Of a stretch of DNA of 64,000 bases, positions 20,260-32,090 are shown piece after piece (position 1 is the first letter of the stretch; every line of letters begins with the position of its first letter). The notes beneath the pieces are model-generated. The model was given only the letters and a program-made list of their open reading frames with translations. It was not told the DNA's origin and made no database searches. The DNA lies in the NCBI GenBank assembly GCA_020744425.1, contig JAGMUV010000049.1, positions 62,001-126,000 on the forward strand. The letters run 5' to 3'. A program made the position numbers and the translations under genes. This DNA is from Dactylonectria macrodidyma. Taxonomy: Eukaryota; Ascomycota; Sordariomycetes; Hypocreales; Nectriaceae.

Positions 20260-23089
20260 TCATGCCTTATCGACGCCTACTAACGTATTTACAAATCCAG
20301 TCTCGATTTCGTCATTTGTATCTTGATCGAAGCACGAGATCGCGTTGATAAAGTCTAGTACTCCTGGGGTTATTGAACTCTCGCTTGTACTTCTGCGATT
20401 GCCTGTGTCGTCTTGGTAGACAATGTCTGGTGACTCTCGGACTTCTGGGGGAGCGTCGGCTGTACGCCCTGGGTATTTGATTTCTGTGAGGCTAGGGTAC
20501 CGTTCGTCTGCTACAAAGTCGTCAAACACCACAGAAACATCGTGATTGCTCACGTCGGTTGCTGTTGGACTTGATGTTGTTCCCGCTTGTCCATCAGATG
20601 CAGTAGCCAAAGGGAAAACATCAAAATCTTGCATGTTCGGAACTGAGTACAGAGAATCCGTTAAAGTAGGAACGCTAGTGAGAATGTTCTTGAGGCTCTG
20701 CTGAAAGGCCTGGTTGGGTGATTTGGCTTGACTTAGGCTTGCCTTCAAAATCATCGTGAGCTGGATGAACTGAGACGGCCTGCATATAATAACATCCGTC
20801 CATTCCGAGGTGGTTCCGGGTGGTTTCACTTGGTAGTTGAGCTCCGCAAAGTCAACTACAAGACGGATCACCTCGCTGATACTCTCAACACCATGATACT
20901 GTAGCCGATATTGTTTCATGGCATGAATGAGAGCTTGAAGACGATAGTGACTTGCGGCTGCCTTTTGGCTTTTGTCCCCTCGATGCTGTATCTTGTGATC
21001 AAGTATATGCATGAGAAGAGGCATGGCGATGAATGAAACTCTACAATGGGTGAGCTTAGCCCTTGTAGCCTGAAGGGGAATGTTTACGGACATGCTTATC
21101 GGAAAATAGCGGACGATTCCCAGCTGAACTGACTCCCGGAGGCAATCAGTGATACTAATCGCAGCATCTCGAGCCTCAATGCTCTTCTCCAACACTTTGA
21201 GTGAACTCAGACTTTCTTCCTTTGATAGGAATAAAGTAACAAGGATGTCTTTGGAGTGAAGACTTAATTTTGCGGTGCTATTCGTAATATTATTAGATTT
21301 GTCGCCATAGTTTCCCTTTGTGGGCTCAGATGCTGACTTACTGATAAAAGATGTACATGAAAGTTGTCTGGATGATGACTGACTGATGTTGAAATCCATC
21401 TGCTCCTCTTGGCAACGGGTGGTCCCGCCGGGTCTTGAGATACCAATTCTCTAGGGCGGATTTGCATGATACTAATTTCGCCTGCTCCGAGCTCTTCAAA
21501 GTATGCCCACTATACACATCATCCTCTGACTGAACGAGAGGTAAAAGGTCGGTCAAGACGGTGCAAAGTTCCATTGTACGTATGAAAATGGAATAGAGAC
21601 GCCTTTGTGTGTGAGAGTCGTAAACCAAAGAACTCCCGATTTCATCTTCAAAGTCGCTCAATTCTGGCGGCCGACACGATTGAGTTATTTGAATACTCCG
21701 TTGTAAGCCAAGAGAGAGGGTCTTGTCGCGGAGGATGCAGCACCACCAGAGTCGTTTCAGGCTGCTTGCTTGTTTGATTTGGTTGTTTTTGTCGCAAGAT
21801 ACACCGCGTGAACTCATTACATGATCGGTGTGAGCAGATCTGGCGTGATCAATTGCGGTTCTAAGCCACATCGTGTTTGGTCTCGTCGGTCCGACTCCGT
21901 AAGAAAATGGTAGGAATGTGAGAAGAATTGCGGTTTGAGCAAGCACAAGAGAGGAAGATTCTGTTCTCATGTCATATAGAATCTACAGATGTTAGTCCAA
22001 AGACAATTCACTCCTGGGTTGAATATGATTCGCCTATTACCTTTGCTCTGATGTATAGCTTAGCTGATGCTGATCGAAGACAACTGAAACCCAATGCTTC
22101 TACAATGGGCTGAGAAACGAACTTATTCCTTAGTTAGCATTTATTGTCCAAGAGATGACATAATATGGTATAACTGACGCTACAAGCGCTGAATAGCATA
22201 GATTGAAACAAAACCATAGGTATTTTATCAGGTATATTGTCATAAACATTCTTGTGGCCGTACAAGTCCCAGAAATGTTTCTCATCAAGGAACGGCACCA
22301 CTGGGTGGACATGGAGAAAATACTGCCGGACAAACTCGTCTAAAATTAGTTTCGGGGGCAACCACAGGCATTTTTGCAGACGGAGAGAGCTGATTTCGTG
22401 CAGAGACAACCTGGATAAGTCGGGAAGATTTATAAATGGTAAGTCGGATGCATATGAATCGTCGTTGTGGTATAGTGATACACAATAATCACCCCCCAGG
22501 AACATCTCTCTGTCGAGTAAGAGATCGCTATAAAATGGACGGTCTTCTAGATGAGAATCTGTCGACTTCAAGAATTCCAATCCATCCATTGAAGGTGAAA
22601 TCGTGGGGGCGGAGTGGCCTGCGAGCGGGCATGTGCCATCGCAAAGATCGCCTGTCGTCGATGTCGCTATATCACCCATTGATGGGGCATCCACGCAGTT
22701 TGGCTCTCCGTCGATCAGGTCCTCTGCCTGCTCGCCGTAATTCGTTACAGGTGGTAATAGTGTAGCTGATGCGCTGACAATGTTGCCGAATTCGTCAGTT
22801 GAAACATTTTTACTGTCAGACTAGTTAGTCTACCTGAAGAGAACGTTGAGTCATTGTATTGTTAGTTCTACCCTTTCAACTTTCTTTCAGTGATCACACA
22901 TCCGATGTCGTCGAGGACACAATTCCGACATGGTAGTCCTGAGAAGGCTACATCGCATCGTACTTTTCTTCGCCGGCATTGTAAGCATGCTCTTGGCGCG
23001 CGTTTTCTGGATTCTTTTGTTAAGAGTTGGCAAGTCCTGTTTGTGGCATGACAAGTCGATTTGAGTAGTGTAGCACCAGTCGCCGGCAT
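20260..23089 (-). CDS. Zn(II)2Cys6 transcription factor (cluster 1, TF1)
   Basis: Fungal binuclear-cluster activator of 863 residues. Exons are 23089-22872, 22812-22179, 22121-22041, 21982-21342 and 21277-20260; introns are 59, 57, 58 and 64 nt, and the coding sum is divisible by three. The zinc cluster is C-x2-C-x6-C-x8-C-x2-C-x6-C at residues 35-64 (CLQCRRRKVRC...CRNC...C), preceded by basic RKRAPRA. The middle homology region (PF04082 type) starts at LPPKLILDEFVRQYFLHVHPVVPFLDEKHF and includes LKRLWWCCILRDK. The C-terminal 200 residues are Ser/Thr/Asp-rich. The start is the first in-frame ATG; an upstream coding exon cannot be excluded. It lies head-to-head with the P450 at 24243 and is clearly related to the regulator at 35386, so it is a likely pathway regulator of cluster 1. 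Confidence 0.85.
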
Positions 23090-24242
23090 CGTCACAGTTG
23101 GGGCAACTCGGCGTTTGTTTGTGACCAAATAAAATACACTGAATCAAAGACGAAGAGGAAGAAAGAGAGAAATGATTCATTCGTACTAAATAGAACAACT
23201 AAGAGAGCCAATGCCTCTAGTTCCTGAGCCACAGAGGTACATGCGAGAGTAAGTCAGCTGGTGGGACATTGCAGCCCTGAATTGGAAATTCACAACCTAG
23301 AAACTTCCGCGGCCCCGCAGCCCTGCAATTCGGAACCTCGGGACACCGCAAGTGAGTTCCCAACTGATCCGATTGGCTTCCTCTCCGAGACTAGCTACCC
23401 CGTAGTAAACCTTTTTAGTACCGAGAGACCTGTGAAGAAGGTCCAAGCTCTGCATAACGACAAGGAGATCAAGGTAGTTACACAAATATGATGGCAACCA
23501 AGCCTGGGATCCATGAGAGGGGGAGGCATTGTTAGGAAAGGAATTGAGAGGAAATCGGTCCCTATCCTTTCATAAAACGTACAGTTTGCAATACTACGTC
23601 AAGTCACTGCTTGCACAGGAAGTAAGTCTAGTATTAACCGCTTGAGCCAGCCATTTTTGGAGTTTGGACCAGTGCCACCCAGGTCCTAGTCTAAGCCATC
23701 TACTTTCGACGCGATCCAACTCTCGGGCTGGCACAAGTAGGGAATGCCATCCTTGAAACAAGCCCAAAGACTCGACAAATGTCAGTTCTTCGAATAAGAA
23801 AGTTGAAGCGGATCGCCTCCACACTTAGCCAATTAAACTATATTCTACTGTGTACGCTGGATGACAGGCTGAGCTAATCGGGCCATTTACCTGCGGACAC
23901 CGTCAACAGGGTAAGACTCGTGACATAGACAGCCTGTCCATCAGTCTGAAATCTTTGGGTAGGCCGGGGATTGAGAGCCGTGGGATCACCGCTACTAGTG
24001 AGGAGCGCATGAATCGGCTTCGGCGGAAGTAGCATAGGGAACGGGATGTAGCGGGGCCGCGGTCCAACTACCGAGGGCACCGCGCGGGATCTTCGGGAGC
24101 CCCCGAGGTAGCCAGCCATAATGCCCTGGACATGAACGCGTGAAAAGTAGGTTGCTCTCTTGAATACAAGAGAATTGCAACTGGAAAATCTGGAAAGTCT
24201 GGAAAGTCTGGAACGTCTGAACAATCAAGAGCAGGCACAACG
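23090..24242. promoter_or_regulatory. Divergent promoter region of TF1 and P450
   Basis: About 1.15 kb between two divergent starts. It contains two CCGCGG palindromes (23307-23312 in ACTTCCGCGGCCCC; 24057-24062 in GGGGCCGCGGTCCA), candidate binding sites for a Zn2Cys6 dimer. Tandem TCTGGAAAG units lie at about 24181-24210. Open frames here have no family motif. Confidence 0.5.
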
Positions 24243-26214
24243 ATGACCACACATATATACGAAAACATGAGGGAAATGACAATTCAACCAGTAATGGTCG
24301 GCTATTCTATTGCCGGGCTTTTGTTGGTAAATAACAAGCGGCATCCTACAGCATCATCAATGAAATAAGCTAATTCCTCACAGGCTACTGGAATACTGCA
24401 CATTCTCTACATGCGCCACTTCCATCCATTGGCTCGTTTTCCTGGCCCATTCATCGCATCAATTTCCAATGTAAGTACACTTGAACTGTTGCCCAAGTAA
24501 AACTGGACTGCCCTAATCCTATGCAGGTCTACTATGCTCGGTCAATGCTTAGCGGAAACCATCATAGAAACATGCTGAAGCTGCATAGACAGTATGGTAT
24601 GTGCAGAAACCGGAGGCACAGATCAATGCGCTAAGTATATGCAGGCCATATTGTACGCCTTGCACCAAATGAGCTTTCTTTCAGCTCACTCACTTCTCGT
24701 GACGATATCTACGGCTTCAAGGCGGCGAGAAAGTTCTTAAAAAGTCCGCTGTATGAGGGTTTTGTCAACGGAAAAGAGCCTTCCCTTGTCGGGATTAAGG
24801 ATCCAATTCTGCATGGCAAAAAGAAAAGATTTCTGTCACATGCTTTCTCCGCCAAGGCTCTCAAAAGCCATGAGGAAACAATTAACTCATACACTGACCT
24901 TTTTGTACAACAAGCCGCCATCCACGGTGGCGGATCGGAGGGTATCGACATGACGCGATGGTACAACTGGTTTTCATTTGATGTCGTTGGAGATCTGGCC
25001 TTTGGGGAGTCATTTAATTGTCTCAAAGATGGTAAGAGAATCCAATTTCAAGAGTCCTCACGGCATTGCCATGCGAAACCATATTAACATTCATAAGTCA
25101 AGGATCATTTCTGGGTTAGCCTAGTCTTTGCCCATTCCTCCAGCATCATCCGCAAAGATGTTCTCCGACGATTTCCTCTCATCTCGAAAATACTAGAACT
25201 ATACGTTGTTCCAAAGGAGGTTTCATCGGCACGACGAAATCATTATCTATATAGCGCTCAGAGAGTCAAGGAGTGAGTCTATTCCCACCCCAGTCATATA
25301 GGGCAAATGTCTCACCTATCCCGATAGTCGACTAGATATGAAGACAGACAGAAAGGACTTCATGTCTTATCTTTTGGATGCAGAAGATGAATATGGCTTG
25401 ATCAACCAAGATTTTATGACTGTATCGGCCTCCACCTTCGTGTAAGTTCCTGCAGAGGTGCTATCACTCAGAGTTCTGTTTAACTCCAATTCTAGTGTTG
25501 CAGGCAGCGAGACTACCGCCACAGCACTGGCAGGCATTACATATTGGCTTCTCAAGACGCCAACCGCGTTGGAAAGGCTTGTTGTCGATCTGCAAGGCAG
25601 ATTTGACTCCTACGAAGACATTCGTCCGGATGTGGTTCAAGATATTCCATACTTGAACGCGTGCATCGAGGAAGGCATGCGACTCTTCCCTCCGTCTCCG
25701 CAAGCGCTTCCGCGTGTCTCTCCAGGCGCCACCGTAAGCGACGTCTATGTGCCTGATGGAGTAAGAGAAGCACTTTGATAAACCGCATGACAGAACCAGC
25801 TAACGTATTCTCAGACCGTGGTCTCCTCTCACCCGGTTGTCATGAACCGTGATCCTAATTTCTTCCATCTGCCTAATGAATTCATACCTGAGAGATGGTT
25901 GAGCAAGACCGACCACCTAGAAGCGAGCCAGCCGTTCTTGATTGGACCTAGGGCGTGTATAGGGAGGAAGTAAGTTGCCTATCCCCATAGTGACCTATCA
26001 GCCCCAAGAAGCTCTTCTCCTTACACCTAGCATCTGACACCTCATTAGCCTAGCATACACAGAAATGCGTCTGCTCCTCGCGAAGCTAGCATTCAGCTTC
26101 GAGATGAAGGTTGTAAATGAAGATCTAGATTGGGATCGTGACACGAATACATCCACATTCTGGGACAAACCGAGTTTAATGGTCCAGTTTCGGAAGCGAG
26201 AGAAGGTTCAGTAG
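24243..26214 (+). CDS. Cytochrome P450 monooxygenase (cluster 1)
   Basis: Heme-thiolate monooxygenase, membrane-anchored in the ER. Nine exons: 24243-24326, 24384-24470, 24527-24596, 24645-25031, 25098-25272, 25328-25441, 25496-25760, 25815-25969, 26049-26214; 500 residues. An N-terminal hydrophobic anchor ([20 protein letters not shown]) is followed by the Pro-rich hinge ARFPGPF. The I-helix oxygen-binding motif is [11 protein letters not shown], the ExxR motif EEGMR, the PERW motif FIPERWL, and the heme loop [10 protein letters not shown] with the cysteine ligand. It resembles secondary-metabolism P450s of the CYP65-like type, but I would not fix the family or substrate. ATGs at 24267 and 24276 are in frame and possible starts. 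It is divergent from TF1. Confidence 0.9.
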
Positions 26215-26929
26215 CTATGGATTAAGGGGAGGAGCCAAGCCCCCTCTGGAAAATATCCACAGACTTTTGAGGTGTCTGTCCCATAAAATTAGATAAGAGC
26301 AATGTGTGCACTTCCCTGATCATAGTACAGAGCTGTACTACCTATATTATCATGTTTGGTTACATATACGTGTCCGTTAACATATGTCAATCCGGGTGTC
26401 TAGTTCTCAAGAGCAGAATGACTCTGTGGCGCTCATATGAAATCACGGGTTAGCGTTTGATTTGAAATATCTGTCAGGTTTCAAAACCTCGTCGTTGAGC
26501 CACTAGTATAAGAGGCTGTCCGCTCCTACAAGGGCTGAGTTGCTGCTACCACGGAGTCAAAAAAAACAACACTTCCTTTCCAGCCCATGCGAGCTGGGAA
26601 GCTTAAATCTTGATGAATATATTACCTGTTGGCCAGCCCCAGGAGCCGGGCTCTGATTCTCTTCCCTTCAGACCTTCTTCAATTAAAATAGCCGCGCCTC
26701 ATAAGGACCGTTATCGGCTCCACCAGCGGCTTCAGCGCCGCCGAAATCAGTCGTTGAGCCATAGTAAGGAGAAACGGTGCCGAACTCTGCCGAGTGTGCT
26801 TGTCCGTTGGCCGGGCCGCCCACCAGTATTTATTGAGCCCTTCCCCGACCATTCGAAACCCAAGAAGCTCAGTCTCCAAAAATACCAAGTACAATTCTGT
26901 TCTCACCCACAGCCTCACTCCAGCCAAAG
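26215..26929. other. Intergenic between P450 and DLH gene
   Basis: About 700 bp with no recognisable gene; taken as P450 3' end and promoter of the downstream hydrolase. A pyrimidine-rich stretch precedes the downstream start. Confidence 0.5.
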
Positions 26930-27785
26930 ATGTCCGAAGTGAGCAAAGCCTGCTGCAGGTATGACTATTTGGCACAACAGCTTTTTCCCCGAACGTTCGA
27001 CTAACAATCTACGCATCGCAGCATCCCGCCAGTCATAGTCTCTGGTTATGAAGCTAAAGGCAAATTCATAGATATGGCAGGCTTGAAGACGTGTAAGCAT
27101 CTCTTAGTGAAGAAAGTTTGGTCCTAACCCTTTATAAGATGTCTCGGGCCCCTCGGACGCAACAATAGCGATCTTGAGTATTTACGATATTTTCGGATTC
27201 TACCCTCAGACCATCCAGGGTGCTGATATTCTCGCTTTCGGTGACGAAATGCGCCCCTACCAAGTTATCATGCCTGATTTCTGGGAAGGAAACCCGGCTC
27301 TGATGGAATGGTACCCTCCAGTGACCGACGTCCAGAAAGCCAACATGTCTGAGTGGTGGAAGAACACATCACCTGACAAGCACTTGCCAAAGGTCAATGC
27401 TATCATAGAAGCTGCTGGGCGCATTTTCCCCAGCATCAACACTTGGGGAGTTTTAGGTTATTGTTGGGGAGGGAAAATGGTGAGTATTCTGGGAGGGCAA
27501 GAAAGCGTGTTCAAGGCGGGTGTTCAGACAAGCCCTGCTATGGTCGATCCCAACGAAGCCACGAACGTGAAAATGCCAATGTGCATATTACCCAGCAAGG
27601 ATGAAAACGAGGAAGTCATATTGAAGTATGCGGCAAATCTTAATGTGCCACACATGGTGGAGACGTTCAAGGATCAGCGACACGGTTTCATGAGCGCACG
27701 AGGAGATCTTGATGATGCACAGACGGTGGAGGAATACGAGAGAGGGTATCAACTTGTGCTCAAATGGTTCCGGGAGTATTTGTAA
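26930..27785 (+). CDS. Dienelactone hydrolase family protein (cluster 1)
   Basis: Alpha/beta-hydrolase of the DLH family (PF01738) that opens enol-lactones or similar esters. Exons 26930-26958, 27022-27092 and 27139-27785 give 248 residues. The nucleophile elbow is GYCWGGK with the catalytic Cys typical of DLH (not Ser). The His is in QRHGFMSARGD, and an Asp/Glu candidate lies in LPSKDENEE. The N-terminal half has the usual IYDIFGFYPQT and DEMRPYQVIMPDFWEG blocks. Same strand as the P450. In this cluster it could act on a lactone formed by the Baeyer-Villiger enzyme, which is inference. DLH-family proteins in fungi also occur in unrelated detoxification clusters. Confidence 0.9.
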
Positions 27786-29065
27786 TAAGAATTCCAACAG
27801 ATGAGCCGAGCTACATTGTCTATATGGGTTCTATCAAATTATGGCCTGGCACTTACCGAAGCTGCAGTCTTGCACATATTCCCCAGTGATGTCGATTCAG
27901 TCGTCACAATCCTACCAGCGCTACACGGGTACTACCGTGGAACCCTAATAAATTTGGAATACTTGCGTGAATTCCATGGGCGTCATGCGCATGACACAGG
28001 GATGAAGTCGGTCGCATTAGAGCGCCGCGGTTCAAAAGCCTCTCGCGGTGGGCCAGAATGGACGAGGTTTCCGATTGGTTAATCAGCTTACCGTGGGATC
28101 TCGGTGCAATCCCGCGGATGTATGAGTGGATCATTTCTTATTCGCCCTCCTACACAGGAACATTCGGCAGCCGGGGGTAAGCTCGAGCACGTTCTGTACC
28201 TCTTGTGTTGTGTTCATTATGGGGCACATAGCTGGCAGCGATTGTTCCTGGTGGGAGGGATGCTCCGACCTGTCTGTATCTGATGACGCGATAATTATGC
28301 CCGGGTTTCGTTCTGACACCTCTAGTCAGTGGGGCCAGAAGGTCGCCTGTCTTTCGGAAATGCTGACACCCGTGTCTATCAGCGTAAGGGCTTTTTATCA
28401 TCAAGGACTCGCCAGTTAATGGACAAGCAATCGAGGGCAGTGGTATAAAGATTACTGTAGGCCTGTGCTAAAATACGACAATAAAGCAGCTGTGTTTCTA
28501 GTCACTGGAGAGCATAAGAATCCGATGGATTCAATGAGTACGCGTAACACGCCAAGAATGGAGGCCAGCAAACTCAAGACAATGCAGGGCTAAGCTACAC
28601 GTAAATGCCGATAGAATTTGACGATGAAAAACATGATCTAGCAGACCTACAAGCGCAATAAGCCTTGAGACTGTGCCTGTGCCACACCCTTTTCGGAGAT
28701 GGAGTGAAGATCTGGAGCTTCAAACCAAAGCAGAAAGGGGTGCTTCGTTGACCTCGTCATGAGAAATAGGAGGCAGGAGAATATATAACATCTTAGCGGG
28801 TGCTACATCTTAGGATAGGTTATTAGCGAGAAGATTATCAATTTAGATGTGGGGAACACGTCATCCTCTTGATAGCATGATATAGCCTCTCTACAGCGGC
28901 TATGCTCGGGTTTTGGCAACCATGCTCGGTCTCCACCCTTTGGTATAAACTTGGCAATCTCAGGATGCATTGAATTTCTATGCTGATAAGAAATGTCCGA
29001 ATCTCAATTCCACAAGAACTTGGTACACTCACACAGTCCTTTGCCGACGACCAGTCCTTCTTCCT
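27786..29065. other. Convergent intergenic region, no gene seen
   Basis: About 1.3 kb between the 3' ends of the DLH and BVMO genes. It holds CCGCGG at 28025-28030 and 28112-28117, but no frame with a known motif. The two open frames near 28126-28419 look fortuitous. Confidence 0.5.
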
Positions 29066-31099
29066 TCAGATCTCTGGAACATCAAAGTACCAGGTAAGAT
29101 TAACCTGATCCAAATCCTCCTGAGCATAGCCATTTCCAAAAAACTGGAACCGATTGCCCGTGAAATAGGTATAATCGAAATCCTCCCATCTGGGTTCTCT
29201 AAGGAGTTCACACCAGTGTAGCCGAGTCCCAGGATACTGTGAAGTGACTGGACCAATTCTTTTGCCATTTTTGTACCAGGAAGCGCAAGGCTGGCTGTAT
29301 ACTAACCTCCTAAACATTGCATGAGAATAGTTGTAGTAATCAACTGCGGCTTCCGGCTTAGGACAGAAGGCTTTGATGTTTTCCTTCTGGATCTTTACCA
29401 CAGTCTTCATCACGTACCGAGTAAGCCATTCAAGGACTGCAAACACCGGCCCGTGACTACCTGGAAATCCTGGACCCGGGAATTCTAGATTCGAGTTAAT
29501 CAAAAGAAACGAGAAAGTGGTGAAATACACTCACGGTAAAAGTTGGGAAAGTGAGGTGTCATGACAGCGAGATAACTTCGCGGAAAGTCACCGTAGAAGG
29601 CTTTCAAATTGATACCGTCTCGGCCAGTTACTCCAAACGAGGGAGTAAATGTTGTGTCGAAGCCAGTGGCACAAATGATGACATCCACTTTGTGTTCGTT
29701 CCCTTGATCGTCCAGGAGACCGTTCTTTGTGAATCCAGTGACAGAGGACTTGACAAGTTGTACATTTCCTTTGGTGAAAGCTTCCATGTATTCATTGCCG
29801 GGTGAGAGCCTGCGACATCCGAGTCCAAACTCTGGCGTCAAGTAGTCTGCGATATCATCGTTGCCAATCTTCGCTCGCATATAAGCCTTCATATTGATTT
29901 TCGCTTCTTTTGAAATGTCACTGGTTTCATGTTGCTGGGATTGGATATCTAATTAGCAAAAGGGTATTTTCCGTTCGAATGCCTTGAGAAATTACCATTG
30001 GGAATCTACTACCCAAATCCTCTTCGATTTTCCGAATATAGTCTTCATAAGCCTTTGGATCGTTGCGGAACTTTTCCTTCTGTTCTTCCGTATCTAAGAG
30101 TGCGTTAGGCCTCATCTAAACTAGGGGTCTCTGGTTTCAGGGTGCATATCGGCTCACTTACATTTGAAATTGGAGCCTTCGGGTCCTGCATTCTTTGCCG
30201 AGAACCCTGGTGTAAGCCAGACTGGCGACCGGACGAAGTTGAGCAACTTCTTGACATCTGTTTTGACATTTTTAGATATGTAATCAGTGAACAAACTTGC
30301 AAAGACTTACCAGGTTGGATGCCTGGAACGACCTGTATCGCGGACGAGCCAGAGCCTATGACAGCGACAACCTTATCTCGAAGGTCAACCTCGGTATTCC
30401 AAGCAGCAGTGTGCATCATGGCACCTTTGAACAAGTCGCGACCTGGGATGTCGGGAAAACGCCATTTGCTGTATCAATCGTCAGCGGGAGTCACTTCGAC
30501 GGGTATCGGATGGAATACTTCAGCCCGCCACCGGTAGCAAGAAGGATGTCTGCCTCATCGATGAAGGTGGTGCCATCAGGTCTCTGTATCTGACAGATCC
30601 ATTTGCCTTTGCCTTCGTCCCATTTGGTGTCAAGCACTCTATGCCGGAAGCTGATGTATTTGTTCAAGTCAAACTTCTCCGCCGTGTCTTGCAGATACTT
30701 CAGGATTTCCGGTGCGGGAGAATAGAAAGAACTCCAGTCCGGGTTGCGATTCCAGTAGAATTGATAGGTGTGGGAGGGTATGTCGCACGCACATCCGGGG
30801 TACTTGTTCTCAAGCCATGTACCTCCAACATCGTCGTTCTTCTCGTAGATGACCAGATCGATGTCCTGCAGGAGTTTTCTGAACTTGTACGCAACCTGCA
30901 AGCCGGCTGCACCAGCACCTGTTGCGACTACACGGAGCTTTCTGCGCTTGTTGATGACATCTTCGGTGATTTTGACGCCACCAAAATCTTGTCTGTAAAA
31001 TGGGTTGTTGTGGATTTCGGGATCCTTGTCAAAGGCCGCGTAGTCAAAGTCTGGGGGGGCTTGGCCGGAAAATGGGTTCCAAGCATTTATGGTTGACAT
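29066..31099 (-). CDS. Baeyer-Villiger-type flavin monooxygenase (cluster 1)
   Basis: Type I BVMO: FAD- and NADPH-dependent insertion of oxygen next to a ketone, giving an ester or lactone. Six exons, 31099-30519, 30468-30311, 30257-30162, 30093-29996, 29934-29535 and 29484-29066, give 583 residues with an exact codon sum. The first Rossmann motif is GAGAAG at residues 61-66, followed by GGTWLENKYPGCACDIPSH. The BVMO fingerprint reads FKGAMMHTAAWN (FxGxxxHxxxW, with N instead of the usual P/D). The second Rossmann motif is VIGSGSSAIQ, and the ATG motif IICATGFDTTF. The C-terminal half has NFYQFPGPGFPGSHGPV. The gene points away from the esterase, with 990 bp between them. The substrate is unknown; the neighbours suggest a ketone made by the SDR. 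Confidence 0.93.
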
Positions 31100-32090
31100 G
31101 TTTGAAAAGATGCAGATATTTCAAAAAACCTTATCAGATGATTGTCATAGAGTGTGGAAAGCTATAGGCGGCGGACTCTATTTCATAAGTATTTCCCAAG
31201 TGCTACATTTACAAATATGGTAACATCCACGGTAGGAACATCTTTACCAACGTTCACGGCTCCGCGCCAGTCCACGGACTGGCGCGGAGCCGTGCCTCGA
31301 CTTGACGCACGAAGCCGCGGCACGCTAGGCTACATTTACAATACACCGTTGACACCGGGAATGCAGGTCGGAGACGCCGGCTCGGCTCCAGATTCCAGGG
31401 CACGAGGACATACAATGCTGCCCCGCGGATCGGGAATATAGGTCATGAAGCGAAGCGATGCCGCCGCGCTAGATTGGCTGTTACATAATAGGCATCTCTC
31501 ATATACACAACTTATCAGCGCCTCCTGTTGGAATATGTATTCCACTTTTGGTCTGATGAGTTAGTGTGATAGAATGCGACATTGGCGGTTGCCGCCACCG
31601 TTATGAAAGAATAACATCACATCCGAGGTTGAATGAGAAGAAGGAGAACAATTTATCGCAGGATGACGGCTTCAGCCCTCTCTGAGGTAACCTGGTGTAT
31701 TTTCACTTCTCACTGTGTTTTTGATCACTATATTCCATCGTCACGTAATTCATTGCAGCTGGCCTTGTTTATTTTGAAGTCAAGTGTTGTGTTCATCTTG
31801 GATAAGATTAGTTAAGGCATGAAGAAGCTGCTTATGCCTTTTGCGATACGGTCATGAGCGTACACTAGAAATGGTTCCTATGTTGCGTGGTGTTATATAT
31901 GATGCCTCAATTGTATGAAAAGTAACATGTTCTGTCTAGTAGGTTGCCTCAATCGACTTTCGATGTTGAGAAAGACAGGGCTTCATAACGATGGCTTCAA
32001 TAGGGTTGAGCGGGGTAGAAAGTTTGTATAGACAGCTAACTATGTTGTTACATCTCGAAAGCATCTGAATTCAGACCCTTTCCTACCAAA
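31100..32090. promoter_or_regulatory. BVMO upstream region with hairpin and CCGCGG sites
   Basis: Non-coding stretch between the BVMO start and the end of the esterase gene, both on the minus strand. It contains a perfect 40-bp inverted repeat (31255-31294), flanking 13-bp direct repeats, and CCGCGG at 31315-31320 and 31423-31428. No open frame carries a family motif. Confidence 0.55.
31202..31341. repeat. 13-bp direct repeats around a GC-rich hairpin segment
   Basis: GCTACATTTACAA occurs at 31202-31214 and again at 31329-31341. Between them lies a 114-bp segment with a perfect hairpin: 19-bp arms 31255-31273 and 31276-31294, with a 2-base centre. The arrangement looks like a small insertion with a target duplication, or a duplicated regulatory block. 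Confidence 0.85.

Noticed and set aside
23874..24282. Minus-strand frames of 95-116 codons upstream of the P450
   Set aside because: Low-complexity Phe/Gln/Thr repeats produced by the TCTGGAAAG tandem; they overlap the P450 promoter.
26610..26942. 110-codon + strand frame before the DLH gene
   Set aside because: Basic, Pro/Arg-rich sequence without motif; it overlaps the first DLH exon in another frame and is best explained as 5' flank.
28126..28419. 97-codon open frame between the DLH and BVMO genes
   Set aside because: No motif, no splice partners, and an overlapping open frame of similar length on the other strand.
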